Positions 51,389-59,031 of a stretch of DNA of 64,000 bases are shown here, one piece after another. Where the stretch lies: the NCBI RefSeq assembly GCF_001905505.1, contig NZ_LIPG01000001.1, positions 186,001-250,000 of the forward strand, read 5' to 3'. Source of the DNA: Streptomyces sp. CB02058. GTDB taxonomy: Bacteria > Actinomycetota > Actinomycetes > Streptomycetales > Streptomycetaceae. The position numbers and the translations under genes were made by a program. The first letter of the stretch is position 1; every line of letters begins with the position of its first letter. The notes beneath the pieces were generated by a model that was not told where the DNA came from, made no database searches, and saw only the letters and a list, made by a program, of their open reading frames with translations.

Positions 51389-51871
51389 TCAGGAGGTCTT
51401 CTTCAGCTGGAAGTGCCAGACGCCCGTGAGCTTCTGGCCGCTGGTCTCGACGATGCTGACCTGCGTCTTGTCCGCCGTGGTCTCGCCCGTCTGGCTGGCG
51501 AAGAAGGCGCTGCCCGGGATCGAGCGGTAGGTCCGCTTGTACGGCTCCTGCTCGGCCTGCTGGCCGTTGATGAAGAGCGTCCAGCCCTTGTCCGCGACCT
51601 CGGGGTCGACGCCGAAGCGGACCTTGTCGTCCATCGCGACCTCGACGGACTTCTCCGCCTTCTTGTTGAGGCAGCCCTGGATCTCGGACTCCTTGAGCGC
51701 GTTGCCGTCGTTGTAGCAGGCGGCCTCGGTGCTCACCGAGTTGTCGCCGACCGTCACGGTGGCGAGCGGCGTCGGCTTGTCGCAGGCGGACAGGACAAGG
51801 AGTCCCGCGGACACGGCACCGAGAGCGACGCCGATTCGACGGCCCTTACCGGAGAAGAACGCAACGGTCAT
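51389..51871 (-). CDS. DUF2771 lipoprotein
   Basis: Counted from the ATG at 51871, this 160-residue protein has a lipobox LLVLSACDK (Cys30) after a basic signal (FFSGKGRRIG). The mature part has further cysteines (EAACYNDGN, EIQGCLNKK), probably disulfide-bonded, and a beta-rich fold (VAMDDKVRFGVDPEVADKGW). This is the DUF2771 pattern of Streptomyces surface lipoproteins, of unknown role. A GTG at 51895 would add 8 residues, but neither start has a strong ribosome site. The upstream MFS gene ends 27 bp away, suggesting one transcript. Confidence 0.88.
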   Translation of the reverse strand: MTVAFFSGKGRRIGVALGAVSAGLLVLSACDKPTPLATVTVGDNSVSTEAACYNDGNALKESEIQGCLNKKAEKSVEVAMDDKVRFGVDPEVADKGWTLFINGQQAEQEPYKRTYRSIPGSAFFASQTGETTADKTQVSIVETSGQKLTGVWHFQLKKTS

Positions 51872-51898
51872 GCGCCGAAGGTTATCGGTCGGCACCGC

Positions 51899-53353
51899 TC
51901 ACGCCACGCGGGGGTGCGGTGTGCCGCGCCGCGCGGCCCCCAGGAGGCCCCGTACGGAGGCGGTGGCGCCGAGGGCGAGGATGCCCGCGGCGACGGACAT
52001 GCCGACTACTCCGTTGAGAGGGAGCGCGATGCCGATCGCGCCGCCGACCACCCAGGCCATCTGGAGCAGCGTCTCCGACCTGGCGAAGGCGGAGGTGCGC
52101 ACCTCCTCCGGCACATCGCGCTGGATCATGGCGTCCAGCGACAGCTTCGACAGGGCCTGGGTGAACCCCGCGACCGCCGCGAGGGCGGCGACCATCACCG
52201 TGCTGAAGAAGATCGCGGCGAGGACGGCGACCGCGAGGGCCAGACCCAGCACCGTCGCGACGATCACCTCCGGGCCGCGCGCCCTGAGCCAGGAGCCCAC
52301 CGCCGTGCCGCAGGCGTTGCCCGTGCCGGCCGCGACGCCCACGATGCCGAGGGAGACGGCGGCGCTCTGCCCGGCGAGCGGGTGCTCACGCAGCAGGAAG
52401 GCGAGGAAGAAGATCAGGAACCCCGAGAGCGCGCGGTGCGAGGCGTTGGCCTGGAGGCCGTGCAGGACGGACGGCCCGACGGAACGCAGCCCCGGCGGCT
52501 TCTCCCTGCCCTTCCTCCCCACGGTCCTGGTGCTGCCGCGCCCGCCCTTCCCCGGGGACGCGGCGGGTGCGGCCGGGCGGGCCGCCTCCTCGTGCGGGAG
52601 GACGAGGCGGGCCTTGCGCTCGCCCTTGGCCGAGTCGACCTTGTGCGGCAGCGTGAAGGCGAGGACGGTCCCGCCGAGGAAGATCGTGCAGGCGCCGTAG
52701 AGCGGCCAGGGCGAACCGATGGTCTGCAGCCCCGCCCCGATCGGTGCCGCGATCCCCGTCGCCAGGAGCCCCGCCAGTGTCACCCGCGAATTGGCCTTCA
52801 CCAGGGAGAAGCGGGGCGGCAGCAGACGGGGCACGACGGCGCTGCGCACGACCCCGTACGCCTTCGAGCAGACCAGGACCGCCAGGGCCGCCGGATAGAG
52901 CTCCAGGCCGCCGGTGGCCACCGCGCCCGACATCGTGATCGCGAGCACCGCGCGGGCGAACATCGCTCCCGCCATCGCGGCCCGCCGCCCGTGCGGCAGC
53001 CGGTCCAGGAGCGGTCCCACGACCGGGGCCAGCAGGGTGAAGGGCGCCATCGTGATGGCGAGGTAGAGGGCGACGCGCCCGCGGGCCTCGTCCGTCGGTA
53101 CGGAGAAGAACACCGTCGAGGCGAGCGCCACGGTGATCATGACGTCACCCGCGCCGTTGACCGCGTGCAGCTCGATCAGCTTGCCGAGGCCCGACTCGCC
53201 CGCACCGTGGGCGTGCGTCGCCTTGCGGATTCCCCGCGCGGTGCCGGTGAACGGGGCGCGCAGGGCGCGGCCCATCGCCCGTCCCGCCCTGCGGAGCGGG
53301 CCGGATCCGTCGGACGACCTGGCGGCGGCCACGTGGTCATAGTGCCCCAGCAC
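51899..53353 (-). CDS. MFS transporter, actinobacterial type
   Basis: The product is 484 residues with 11-12 helices. A soluble, basic N-terminus of about 55 residues precedes the first helix (HAVNGAGDVMITVALASTVF). The central loop is long and charged (about residues 240-290; GRKGREKPPG). Motifs GPLLDRLPHGRRAAM and SKAYGVVRSAVVPRLLPP point to the YfiS/MFS_3-like group found next to DUF3027 genes in Streptomyces. The substrate is unknown. The GTG at 53353 is the probable start, another GTG at 53332 the alternative. It is divergent from the DUF3027 gene across 419 bp. Confidence 0.85.
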   Translation of the reverse strand: MLGHYDHVAAARSSDGSGPLRRAGRAMGRALRAPFTGTARGIRKATHAHGAGESGLGKLIELHAVNGAGDVMITVALASTVFFSVPTDEARGRVALYLAITMAPFTLLAPVVGPLLDRLPHGRRAAMAGAMFARAVLAITMSGAVATGGLELYPAALAVLVCSKAYGVVRSAVVPRLLPPRFSLVKANSRVTLAGLLATGIAAPIGAGLQTIGSPWPLYGACTIFLGGTVLAFTLPHKVDSAKGERKARLVLPHEEAARPAAPAASPGKGGRGSTRTVGRKGREKPPGLRSVGPSVLHGLQANASHRALSGFLIFFLAFLLREHPLAGQSAAVSLGIVGVAAGTGNACGTAVGSWLRARGPEVIVATVLGLALAVAVLAAIFFSTVMVAALAAVAGFTQALSKLSLDAMIQRDVPEEVRTSAFARSETLLQMAWVVGGAIGIALPLNGVVGMSVAAGILALGATASVRGLLGAARRGTPHPRVA

Positions 53354-53772
53354 CCCCGGTCACGAACCCAAGATCGTGCGGGGCGCGGCGGCGGTCCGCT
53401 CCGTCGGGTGAGTCATCCCCGGTCGGGAAATGGCTTGGACCGGACACCGGTCCGATGCGAATCGGAGCCGGTCCGGCCGCGGATCCGACGGTTTCGGAAC
53501 CAGTTACGGTCCTGTTTGGGACGGGCAGGTGGGCGCGGGGCGGCGGAGAGGGTAGCGTGCACTCACGCGCCACCGGCGGTTGTTCTTGGCCGCGCGCCTC
53601 TCCGCGATCCCGCAGAATGGGTGGCAGAAGGCGCGCCCGAGGCAGGCACAACGGGTGTGGACGTCGACGCGGCCCCCAGGTCCGCTCCGCTCACAACTGT
53701 CATGGCCGAAATCGGACATCGATGGAGCTGCTGGCGCGCTCGTGAGACGGCGTATGGAGAGAAGCGAGACCT
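53354..53772. other. 419-bp divergent intergenic region
   Basis: This region lies between the MFS start (minus) and the DUF3027 start (plus). It contains clustered palindromes at 53437-53466 and GC-skewed sequence. Several frames cross it (for example 53504-53719 minus) but none has a ribosome site or recognisable protein features. I see no RNA gene; it is best read as two promoter regions. Confidence 0.6.
53437..53466. promoter_or_regulatory. adjacent palindromes in the divergent promoter region
   Basis: GGACCGG-ACA-CCGGTCC (53437-53453) overlaps TCCGAT-GCGA-ATCGGA (53451-53466); both are perfect inverted repeats. They could be operators for the MFS or DUF3027 gene. No regulator is encoded next to them. 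Confidence 0.45.
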
Positions 53773-54705
53773 GTGAGTGCTGCGACGACGCGAAGCCGTA
53801 CGGCCCGTACCCCCGCCCCCGACCGCCTGTGCGCCGAGGCGGTAGACCTCGCCCGCGCGGCGGCGGAAGAAGCCGCCGCGCCCGGAGTGGTCGGTGAGCA
53901 CGTGGCCCTGGTCTCCGAAGGGGACCGGGTCGTCACGCACTACTTCGAGTCCAAGGAGCCCGGCTACCGGGGCTGGCGCTGGGCGGTGACGGTCGCCCGG
54001 GCATCCCGCGCCAAGAACGTCACCCTTGACGAAACGGTGCTGCTGCCCGGCTCGGACGCCCTCCTCGCCCCGGAGTGGGTGCCGTGGAGCGAGCGGCTGC
54101 GCCCCGGCGACATGGGCCCCGGCGACCTGCTGCCCACCGAGGCCGAGGACCCGCGCCTGGAGCCCGGCTGGACCGGCGAGGACGAGCCTCTGCCGAACTC
54201 CGCCGTCTCCGAGGTGTCCCAGGAGCTGGCGGCCCTCGCCGACGCCGAGGACGCCGAGCTGACGGCGTCGCCCGCGACGAGCCGCGGCTCGATCGCCTCG
54301 GTCGCCGAGGAGCTCGGCACCCGGCGTGCCCGGGTGCTCTCCCGCTACGGGCTGCGGCTGGCGGCCGACCGCTGGGACGAGGAGTTCGGAGCGAAGACGC
54401 CCATGGCGCAGGCGGCGCCCGCGTCCTGTGTCACCTGTGCGTTCCTGGTGCCGATGGCGGGCTCGCTGAAGCAGGCCTTCGGGGTCTGCGCGAACGAGTT
54501 CGCTCCCGCGGACGGGCGCGTGGTCTCCCTCTCGTACGGCTGTGGAGGGCACTCCGAGGCGGCGGTCATGCCGAAGCCGCCCAAGCCCGCGCCGCACGCG
54601 CTGGACACGATGCAGGTGGACGACTACCCGCTCCGCCCGTCGGACGACTCCGGCTCGGTCCCGTCCCAGCCCGACGGCGCGACCGAGGACCTCGGCCACT
54701 CCTGA
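53773..54705 (+). CDS. DUF3027 domain protein
   Basis: This 310-residue soluble protein has the DUF3027 pattern GEHVALVSEGDRVVTHYFES, GYRGWRWAVTVARASR and PWSERLRPGDMGPGDLLPTE. The C-terminal part has cysteines spaced like a zinc site (SCVTCAFLVP, FGVCANEFAP, SYGCGGHSE). The function is unknown, though it is widely conserved in actinobacteria. The GTG at 53773 is the start. A terminator hairpin follows, and the sacsin-like ATPase gene begins 128 bp on in the same direction; this neighbourhood is conserved in streptomycetes as I recall. Confidence 0.92.
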   Translation: MSAATTRSRTARTPAPDRLCAEAVDLARAAAEEAAAPGVVGEHVALVSEGDRVVTHYFESKEPGYRGWRWAVTVARASRAKNVTLDETVLLPGSDALLAPEWVPWSERLRPGDMGPGDLLPTEAEDPRLEPGWTGEDEPLPNSAVSEVSQELAALADAEDAELTASPATSRGSIASVAEELGTRRARVLSRYGLRLAADRWDEEFGAKTPMAQAAPASCVTCAFLVPMAGSLKQAFGVCANEFAPADGRVVSLSYGCGGHSEAAVMPKPPKPAPHALDTMQVDDYPLRPSDDSGSVPSQPDGATEDLGHS

Positions 54706-54722
54706 CACTCCCTCCCGCTCCG

Positions 54723-54745
54723 GGGCCCGGCGCACGGCCGGGCCC
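54723..54745 (+). terminator. hairpin after the DUF3027 gene
   Basis: GGGCCCGGC (54723-54731) and GCCGGGCCC (54737-54745) form a perfect 9-bp stem with a 5-nt loop, 17 bp past the stop at 54705. Confidence 0.7.
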
Positions 54746-54833
54746 GTGAGGGGCGGCGCAGCCGCTTTCCCGGTCGCGGTACCTTCGGGCGCACACTGGG
54801 CGTCACGGGTCACCGGAAGAGCGGAGTACGAGC

Positions 54834-57800
54834 GTGGGCATGAATGCGACCGAGGGGGCCGATCCGTTCGGGACGGCGCGACTGCGGCGCGGCGTGCTCG
54901 ACGCCTGGGGTGCGGGCCCGGCCCGCTTCCGTGAGGACGCCAACGCCGAGGAGGACCTCGTCCTCGGCGGCTACCGCGACCGCCTGGTCGTCGAGCTCGC
55001 CCAGAACGCCGCCGACGCCGCGGCCCGCGCGGGCGTGCCCGGCAGGCTCCGCCTCACCCTGCGCGCCGCGTCCGACGGCAGCCCCGCCGTCCTCGCCGCC
55101 GCCAACTCCGGCGCTCCCCTCGACGCGACCGGCGTCGAGTCGCTGAGCACGCTGCGGGCCTCCGCCAAGCGGGAGGGCCACGAGTCGGCCGTCGGCCGCT
55201 TCGGCGTCGGCTTCGCCGCGGTGCTGGCCGTCAGCGACGAGCCCGCCGTCGTCGGCAGGCACGGCGGCGTCCGCTGGTCCCTCGCGGAGGCCCGTGACCT
55301 CGCCGCCGGGGCCGCCGTCGGCAGCCCCGGCCTCGGGGACGAGCTGCGCCGCCGCGACGGACACGTGCCGCTGCTCCGGCTCCCGATGCCCGCCGAGGGC
55401 ACCGCCCCCGACGGCTACGACACCGTCGTGGTCCTTCCGCTGCGCGACGGCGTCGCCGAGGACCTCGTGGGCAGGCTGCTCGACGGCGTGGACGACGCGC
55501 TGCTCCTCACCCTGCCCGGCCTCGACGAGGTCGTCATCGAAACCCCCGACGGGGCACGGACGTTGCGCCGCTCGCAGCACGGTCCGTACACGCACATCGA
55601 CGACTCCGCGCACGGTCTGCACCGCTGGCGCACCGCCGGCGCCGACGGATCCGTGGAGCCGGCGCTGCTGGCCGACCGGCCCGTCGAGGAGCGGCTGCGT
55701 CCGCACTGGTCGGTGACCTGGGCGGTGCCGGTGGACGAGGACGGCGCGCCCCGGAACCCGCGCACGGCCCCCGTCGTGCACGCGCCCACCCCCACCGACG
55801 AGCCCCTCGGCGTGCCCGCGCTGCTGATCGCCTCGCTGCCGCTGGACACCACCCGCAGGCACCCCGCGCCGGGCCCGCTGACCGACTTCCTGGTGCAGCG
55901 GGCGGCCGACGCGTACGCCGAACTGCTCGCGGGCTGGGAGCCCGTGTCCGTGGCCACCATCGGGCTCGTGCCCGGCGTGCTCGGCAAGGGGCGGCTCGAC
56001 GGCGCGCTGCGCGCAGCGATCCTGGAGCGGCTGCCCCGGGTGGCGTTCCTGGAGCCCGCCGCGCCCCGGGACCCCTCCGAGGCCGCGGACCAGTGGGAGG
56101 ACTGGGAGGGCGCGGCGACGCCCGGCAGGGAGGCCGCCGCGCTGCGGCCGGTCGAGGCCGAGGTCGTCGAGGGCGTGGGCGCGGAGACCGTACGGGTCCT
56201 CGCCGAGGTGCTGCCCTGCCTGCTGCCCGCCGGCCTGGAACGCCGTACCGAACTGCGCACGCTCGGTGTCGCCCGCGTCCCGCTGACCGAGGCCATCGAC
56301 CGGCTGGCCGGCCTGGAGCGCGACCCGGACTGGTGGCGGAGGCTGTACGACAGCCTGGCCGGGGTCGACCCCGACCGGCTCTCCGGCCTGCCCGTGCCCC
56401 TCGCCGGGACCCCGGACGCGCCGCCCCGCACCACCATCGGGCCCCGCCAGGTGCTCCTGCCGCTGCCCGACGCGCTGACGGCCCCCGTCCTCGCCCGGCT
56501 GGCCAGGCTGGGGCTGAAGGTGGCCCATCCGGACGCCGCGCACCCCCTGCTGGAGAAGCTCGGCGCCCTGCCCGCCACCCCGCGCGCCGTCCTGACGACC
56601 CCGCAGGTCCGGGCCGCCGTCGCCGGGTCGCTGGACGCGGGCGAGATCTGGGACGAGGAGGCGCTGGACGGCGACGAGCTCGCCGACACCGTCCTCACCC
56701 TCGTGCGGGACGCGGACCTCGCGCCCGGCGACGAACCCTGGCTGGGCGCGCTGGCCCTGCCCGACGAGGACGGCGAGACCGCGCCCGCCGGTGAACTCGT
56801 CCTGCCGGGAAGCCCGTTCGCCCAGGTGATGCGCGAGGGCGAACTCGCCCTGTGCGACGCGGAGCTGGCCGAGCGCTGGGGCGAACAGCCCCTGACCGCC
56901 TGCGGGGTGCTGGCCACCTTCGCCCTCGTACGGGCCGCGGACGTCGTCCTGGACCCCGACGAACTGGAGCCCCGCGACAGCGACTTCGCCGAGCCGGACG
57001 ACGCCGGGCTGCTCGACGCCGTCGACGTGTGGTGCGAGGACATCCTGGACCAGCTGCCCGACACCCCCGTGCCGCCGGTCGCCACCGAGCTCGTCGCCGT
57101 ACGCGATCTGGACCTGGTCGACGACGACGCCTGGCCGCAGGCCCTCGCGATGCTCGCCCGCCCGCCGCTGCGGGACGCGCTGACCCAGCCGGTCCGGGTG
57201 CTGCTCCCGGACGGTACGACGCAGTCGGTGCGCCCGTACACCGCCTGGTGGCTGCGCGACCACCCCGTGCTCGACGGCCGCCGCCCCGCCGGTCTGCGGG
57301 CCGAGGGCGGCGACCCGCGCCTGGCCGGGCTGTACGACCCGGCCGACGCGACGGGCTTCGACGACGCGCAGGTGCTGCGTGCGCTCGGTGTGCGGACCTC
57401 GGTGGCCGCGCTCCTGGACGAGCCGGGCGGAGCGGCCGAGCTGCTGGGCAGGCTCGCCGACGAGGAGCGTCCCGTCGGCCCCGTACAGCTGCACTCGCTC
57501 TACACGGCGCTCGCCGAGCTCGATCCCGAGCAGGTCACGCTGCCGGACGAGCTGCGGGCCGTCGTGGACGACGAGGTGCGGGTGGTCGACGCGGCGGACG
57601 CCGTGATCGCCGACGCCCCCGATCTGCTCCCGCTGACCGGCGGGCTCCCGCTGCTGCCGGTGGCCCCGGCGAGGGCGGCGGAGCTGGCGGACCTGTTCCA
57701 GGTGCGGCGGCTCGGCGAGAGCGTCGAGGCCGGGGTGACGACGGAGGGCGAGGAGCACCGGGTGCCGGAATCCGTGCGCATCCTGCTGGGCGTCGGGACC

Positions 57801-58019
57801 CCCGACAGCTATGTCGAGCACAGCGAGCTGCGGGCGGGCGGCGTCGAGCTGGACTGGCGGCGCACCCCGGACGGCGTGGTCCACGCGTCCACCCTGGAGG
57901 GCGTGGCGGCCGGTCTCGCCTGGGCGGCCGGCCAGTGGCCCCGCCGCTTCGAGGTGGCGGCGCTGCTGGAGGACCCGTCCCGCACGGAGGAGCTGGCACG
58001 GGACCGCTGGTTCGACTGA
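54834..58019 (+). CDS. sacsin-like GHKL (Hsp90-type) ATPase domain protein
   Basis: This is a 1061-residue protein. The N-terminal 230 residues form a GHKL ATPase: the N-box ELAQNAADA (54-62, Mg-coordinating Asn), the lid-like NSGAPL at 91-96 replacing the classical DxGxG, and the G2 box GRFGVGFAAV (121-130). The other 800 residues have no motif I know and are rich in Asp, Glu, Leu and Ala, as in large chaperone-like actinobacterial proteins. The start is the GTG at 54834 or the ATG two codons on. It follows DUF3027 in the same direction. Chaperone or DNA-related roles are both possible; the actual function is unknown. Confidence 0.88.
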   Translation: MGMNATEGADPFGTARLRRGVLDAWGAGPARFREDANAEEDLVLGGYRDRLVVELAQNAADAAARAGVPGRLRLTLRAASDGSPAVLAAANSGAPLDATGVESLSTLRASAKREGHESAVGRFGVGFAAVLAVSDEPAVVGRHGGVRWSLAEARDLAAGAAVGSPGLGDELRRRDGHVPLLRLPMPAEGTAPDGYDTVVVLPLRDGVAEDLVGRLLDGVDDALLLTLPGLDEVVIETPDGARTLRRSQHGPYTHIDDSAHGLHRWRTAGADGSVEPALLADRPVEERLRPHWSVTWAVPVDEDGAPRNPRTAPVVHAPTPTDEPLGVPALLIASLPLDTTRRHPAPGPLTDFLVQRAADAYAELLAGWEPVSVATIGLVPGVLGKGRLDGALRAAILERLPRVAFLEPAAPRDPSEAADQWEDWEGAATPGREAAALRPVEAEVVEGVGAETVRVLAEVLPCLLPAGLERRTELRTLGVARVPLTEAIDRLAGLERDPDWWRRLYDSLAGVDPDRLSGLPVPLAGTPDAPPRTTIGPRQVLLPLPDALTAPVLARLARLGLKVAHPDAAHPLLEKLGALPATPRAVLTTPQVRAAVAGSLDAGEIWDEEALDGDELADTVLTLVRDADLAPGDEPWLGALALPDEDGETAPAGELVLPGSPFAQVMREGELALCDAELAERWGEQPLTACGVLATFALVRAADVVLDPDELEPRDSDFAEPDDAGLLDAVDVWCEDILDQLPDTPVPPVATELVAVRDLDLVDDDAWPQALAMLARPPLRDALTQPVRVLLPDGTTQSVRPYTAWWLRDHPVLDGRRPAGLRAEGGDPRLAGLYDPADATGFDDAQVLRALGVRTSVAALLDEPGGAAELLGRLADEERPVGPVQLHSLYTALAELDPEQVTLPDELRAVVDDEVRVVDAADAVIADAPDLLPLTGGLPLLPVAPARAAELADLFQVRRLGESVEAGVTTEGEEHRVPESVRILLGVGTPDSYVEHSELRAGGVELDWRRTPDGVVHASTLEGVAAGLAWAAGQWPRRFEVAALLEDPSRTEELARDRWFD

Positions 58020-58087
58020 CCGGTGTGATCTTCACATCACATACATGTAACGAGCACAACCATTCACAGGTGGGAGCTGTCTGATCC

Positions 58088-58107
58088 GTCGAGTCATCAG
58101 ACTCGAC
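58088..58107 (+). promoter_or_regulatory. hairpin in the leader of the secreted-protein gene
   Basis: GTCGAGTC (58088-58095) and GACTCGAC (58100-58107) form a perfect 8-bp stem with loop ATCA. It lies 64 to 83 bp before the ATG at 58171. It could be a terminator of the sacsin gene, a transcript stabiliser or an operator. Confidence 0.5.
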
Positions 58108-58145
58108 GACCAGCTGGGACCTGCCAGGAGGAACACACTCCGGCG

Positions 58146-58168
58146 GGTCCCCTGCTCCACAGGGGACC
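58146..58168 (+). promoter_or_regulatory. hairpin that hides the ribosome binding site
   Basis: GGTCCCCTG (58146-58154) pairs perfectly with CAGGGGACC (58160-58168) around CTCCA. The 3' arm contains AGGGGA, the likely Shine-Dalgarno sequence for the ATG at 58171, so the folded RNA would block ribosomes. Confidence 0.65.
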
Positions 58169-58170
58169 AC

Positions 58171-59022
58171 ATGCGTATTCGCGCCACCGTCGCCGCTGTA
58201 TCCGGCGCCCTGGCCCTGTCCGCTCTCGCCGTTCCGGCGGCCACGGCCGACGACGGCCGGAGCTGGACGCCCGACTTCGGGCTCTCCGCCCCCGAGCAGT
58301 CCAAGGGGCGCATGGCCGCCCGTTCGGTCACCGCCGACAACGACCTCAGGATCACCAAGGCCGTGGTGAACGGCGGCAAGGCCATCGTGGTGGGCACCAC
58401 CGCCCCCAAGAAGGTCACCGTCGCGATCACCGCCACGGACGACTCGGGTATCGCCGACGCCGGCACCATCCTCTGGATCGGCGACGACCTCGAGTCCGAC
58501 GACAGCTTCGGCTTCACGCAGAACGAGGAGGCCGCCACCTGCAAGGCGGCCAGCGCCACGACGTCGACCTGCACGCTCACGGTCACCGTCGACCCGGCGT
58601 GGCTGATCAACTCCGACTCGACCAGCTGGCACGTCGGCGCCGCGGTGCTCAGCAACGACGGCCAGATCGTCCAGGACGACGCGTTCGGCAAGACGAGGCT
58701 CCAGCGCCTCTCCAAGGTGACCGTCAACGCCGCCCCGGAGCCCGTCAAGAAGGGCAAGACCATCACGGTCACCGGCAAGCTCTCGCGCGCCAACTGGGAG
58801 ACCGGCACCTACAAGGGCTACGCCACCCAGGCCGTCAAGCTGCAGTTCCGCAAGAAGAACAGCAGCACCTACACCACCGTCAAGACCATCAAGTCGAGCA
58901 GCACCGGCGCGCTGAAGACCACCGTCAAGGCGTCCGTGGACGGCTACTGGCGTTACAGCTTCGCCGGTACGTCCACCACCCCGACCGTCACGGCCGCGGG
59001 TGACTTCGTCGACGTGAAGTAG
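58171..59022 (+). CDS. secreted beta-rich protein
   Basis: The 283-residue product has a Sec signal (RIRATVAAVSGALALSALAV, cleavage near residue 27, ATADD). The mature part contains two beta-sandwich-like segments: residues about 50-180 (DLRITKAVVNGGKAIVVGTT) and 190-283 (VTVNAAPEPVKKGKTITVTG, then SSTGALKTTVKASVDGYWRY), the second resembling bacterial Ig-like and calcium-binding-type domains. The first recalls DUF5707 proteins. Secreted, probably cell-surface related. The start lies directly after a hairpin masking its ribosome site. Gene end and the P-type ATPase gene end converge with a 9-bp gap. Confidence 0.85.
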   Translation: MRIRATVAAVSGALALSALAVPAATADDGRSWTPDFGLSAPEQSKGRMAARSVTADNDLRITKAVVNGGKAIVVGTTAPKKVTVAITATDDSGIADAGTILWIGDDLESDDSFGFTQNEEAATCKAASATTSTCTLTVTVDPAWLINSDSTSWHVGAAVLSNDGQIVQDDAFGKTRLQRLSKVTVNAAPEPVKKGKTITVTGKLSRANWETGTYKGYATQAVKLQFRKKNSSTYTTVKTIKSSSTGALKTTVKASVDGYWRYSFAGTSTTPTVTAAGDFVDVK

Positions 59023-59031
59023 TCCTTCCCG

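Noticed and set aside
53504..53719. Small minus-strand frame in the DUF3027 upstream region
   Set aside because: No ribosome site, mixed composition with rare residue patterns, and no family resemblance.
54810..57884. 1024-codon open frame antisense to the sacsin-like gene
   Set aside because: Plus-strand frame carries clear GHKL motifs; the antisense frame is low-complexity and lacks any domain.
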